64,000 bases of DNA, taken from Limnohabitans planktonicus II-D5 (GTDB taxonomy: Bacteria; Pseudomonadota; Gammaproteobacteria; Burkholderiales; Burkholderiaceae_C). Positions 63,972-64,000 of this stretch are shown here, in pieces (the stretch's first letter is position 1; each line of letters begins with the position of its first letter). The translations under genes were made by a program, and so were the position numbers. Location: assembly GCF_001270065.2 (NCBI RefSeq), contig NZ_LFYT02000020.1, forward strand, positions 18,595 through 82,594, read 5' to 3'. Under the pieces are notes generated by a model that saw nothing but the letters and a program-made list of their open reading frames with translations, was not told the origin of the DNA and searched no databases.

Positions 63972-64000
63972 CAAAACTTTTCTTCATTGAATACTGCACA

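Overview
The window looks like a chromosomal piece of a betaproteobacterium of the order Burkholderiales, most likely a Comamonadaceae freshwater or soil type. The basis is the high-GC coding sequence, the kef/kdsD/kdsC/lptC and lptD-surA-rsmA arrangements, Bug-type solute-binding proteins and the general look of the proteins. No rRNA, tRNA, CRISPR array or prophage was seen.

Left part (1-18 kb), mostly housekeeping: a cut-off KefB/C-type antiporter, the LPS genes kdsD-kdsC-lptC (without lptA/lptB behind them), a glycine-rich RRM protein, an ammonium channel, a GNAT acetyltransferase, a GDT1-type transporter, the translation-coupled run lptD-surA-rsmA, a divergent amgK-rsmE pair, an MFS transporter, an alpha/beta hydrolase and an M20 peptidase.

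Middle (18-34 kb): a complete aerobic carbon monoxide dehydrogenase locus. A PAS-LytTR regulator precedes coxM-coxS-coxL-coxG-coxD-coxE-coxF. These are followed by a MobA/MocA-like nucleotidyltransferase, a putative 2OG-Fe(II) oxygenase, a membrane protein, an XdhC/CoxI protein, and a second, Tat-exported molybdenum hydroxylase of the IorA/IorB type. CoxL carries the form I signature AYRCSFR, and two 9-bp direct repeats before coxM are a good candidate operator for the LytTR protein. At 34-40 kb lies an L-threonate/D-erythronate pathway (otnI, otnC, otnK, ltnD) with an orphan Bug binding protein and a TauE-type permease.

Right part (40-58.5 kb), accessory: a decayed SDR gene, a 44-residue membrane peptide, tonB-exbD-exbD-exbB, an FAD-oxidase remnant, a DUF3445 (heme N-demethylase-like) protein, and a divergent block of TonB-dependent receptor, class III aminotransferase, PhzF protein, XRE-cupin regulator, M20 amidohydrolase, histone-deacetylase-like amidohydrolase, FAD oxidoreductase, MFS transporter, MlrC-like M81 metallopeptidase and RidA-like protein. 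I read this as one uptake-and-breakdown system for an unknown peptide- or amine-containing compound. A 19-bp motif shared by two of its promoter regions supports co-regulation.

The right end (58.5-64 kb) holds a BrkB/YihY membrane protein, a NIPSNAP gene split by a small repeat element, a GST, a LysR regulator and an IS110-family insertion sequence. The insertion sequence sits exactly in a member of a palindromic repeat family spread through the window. Its left end encodes what reads as a complete bridge RNA, whose four guide segments match the actual insertion site and the element ends.
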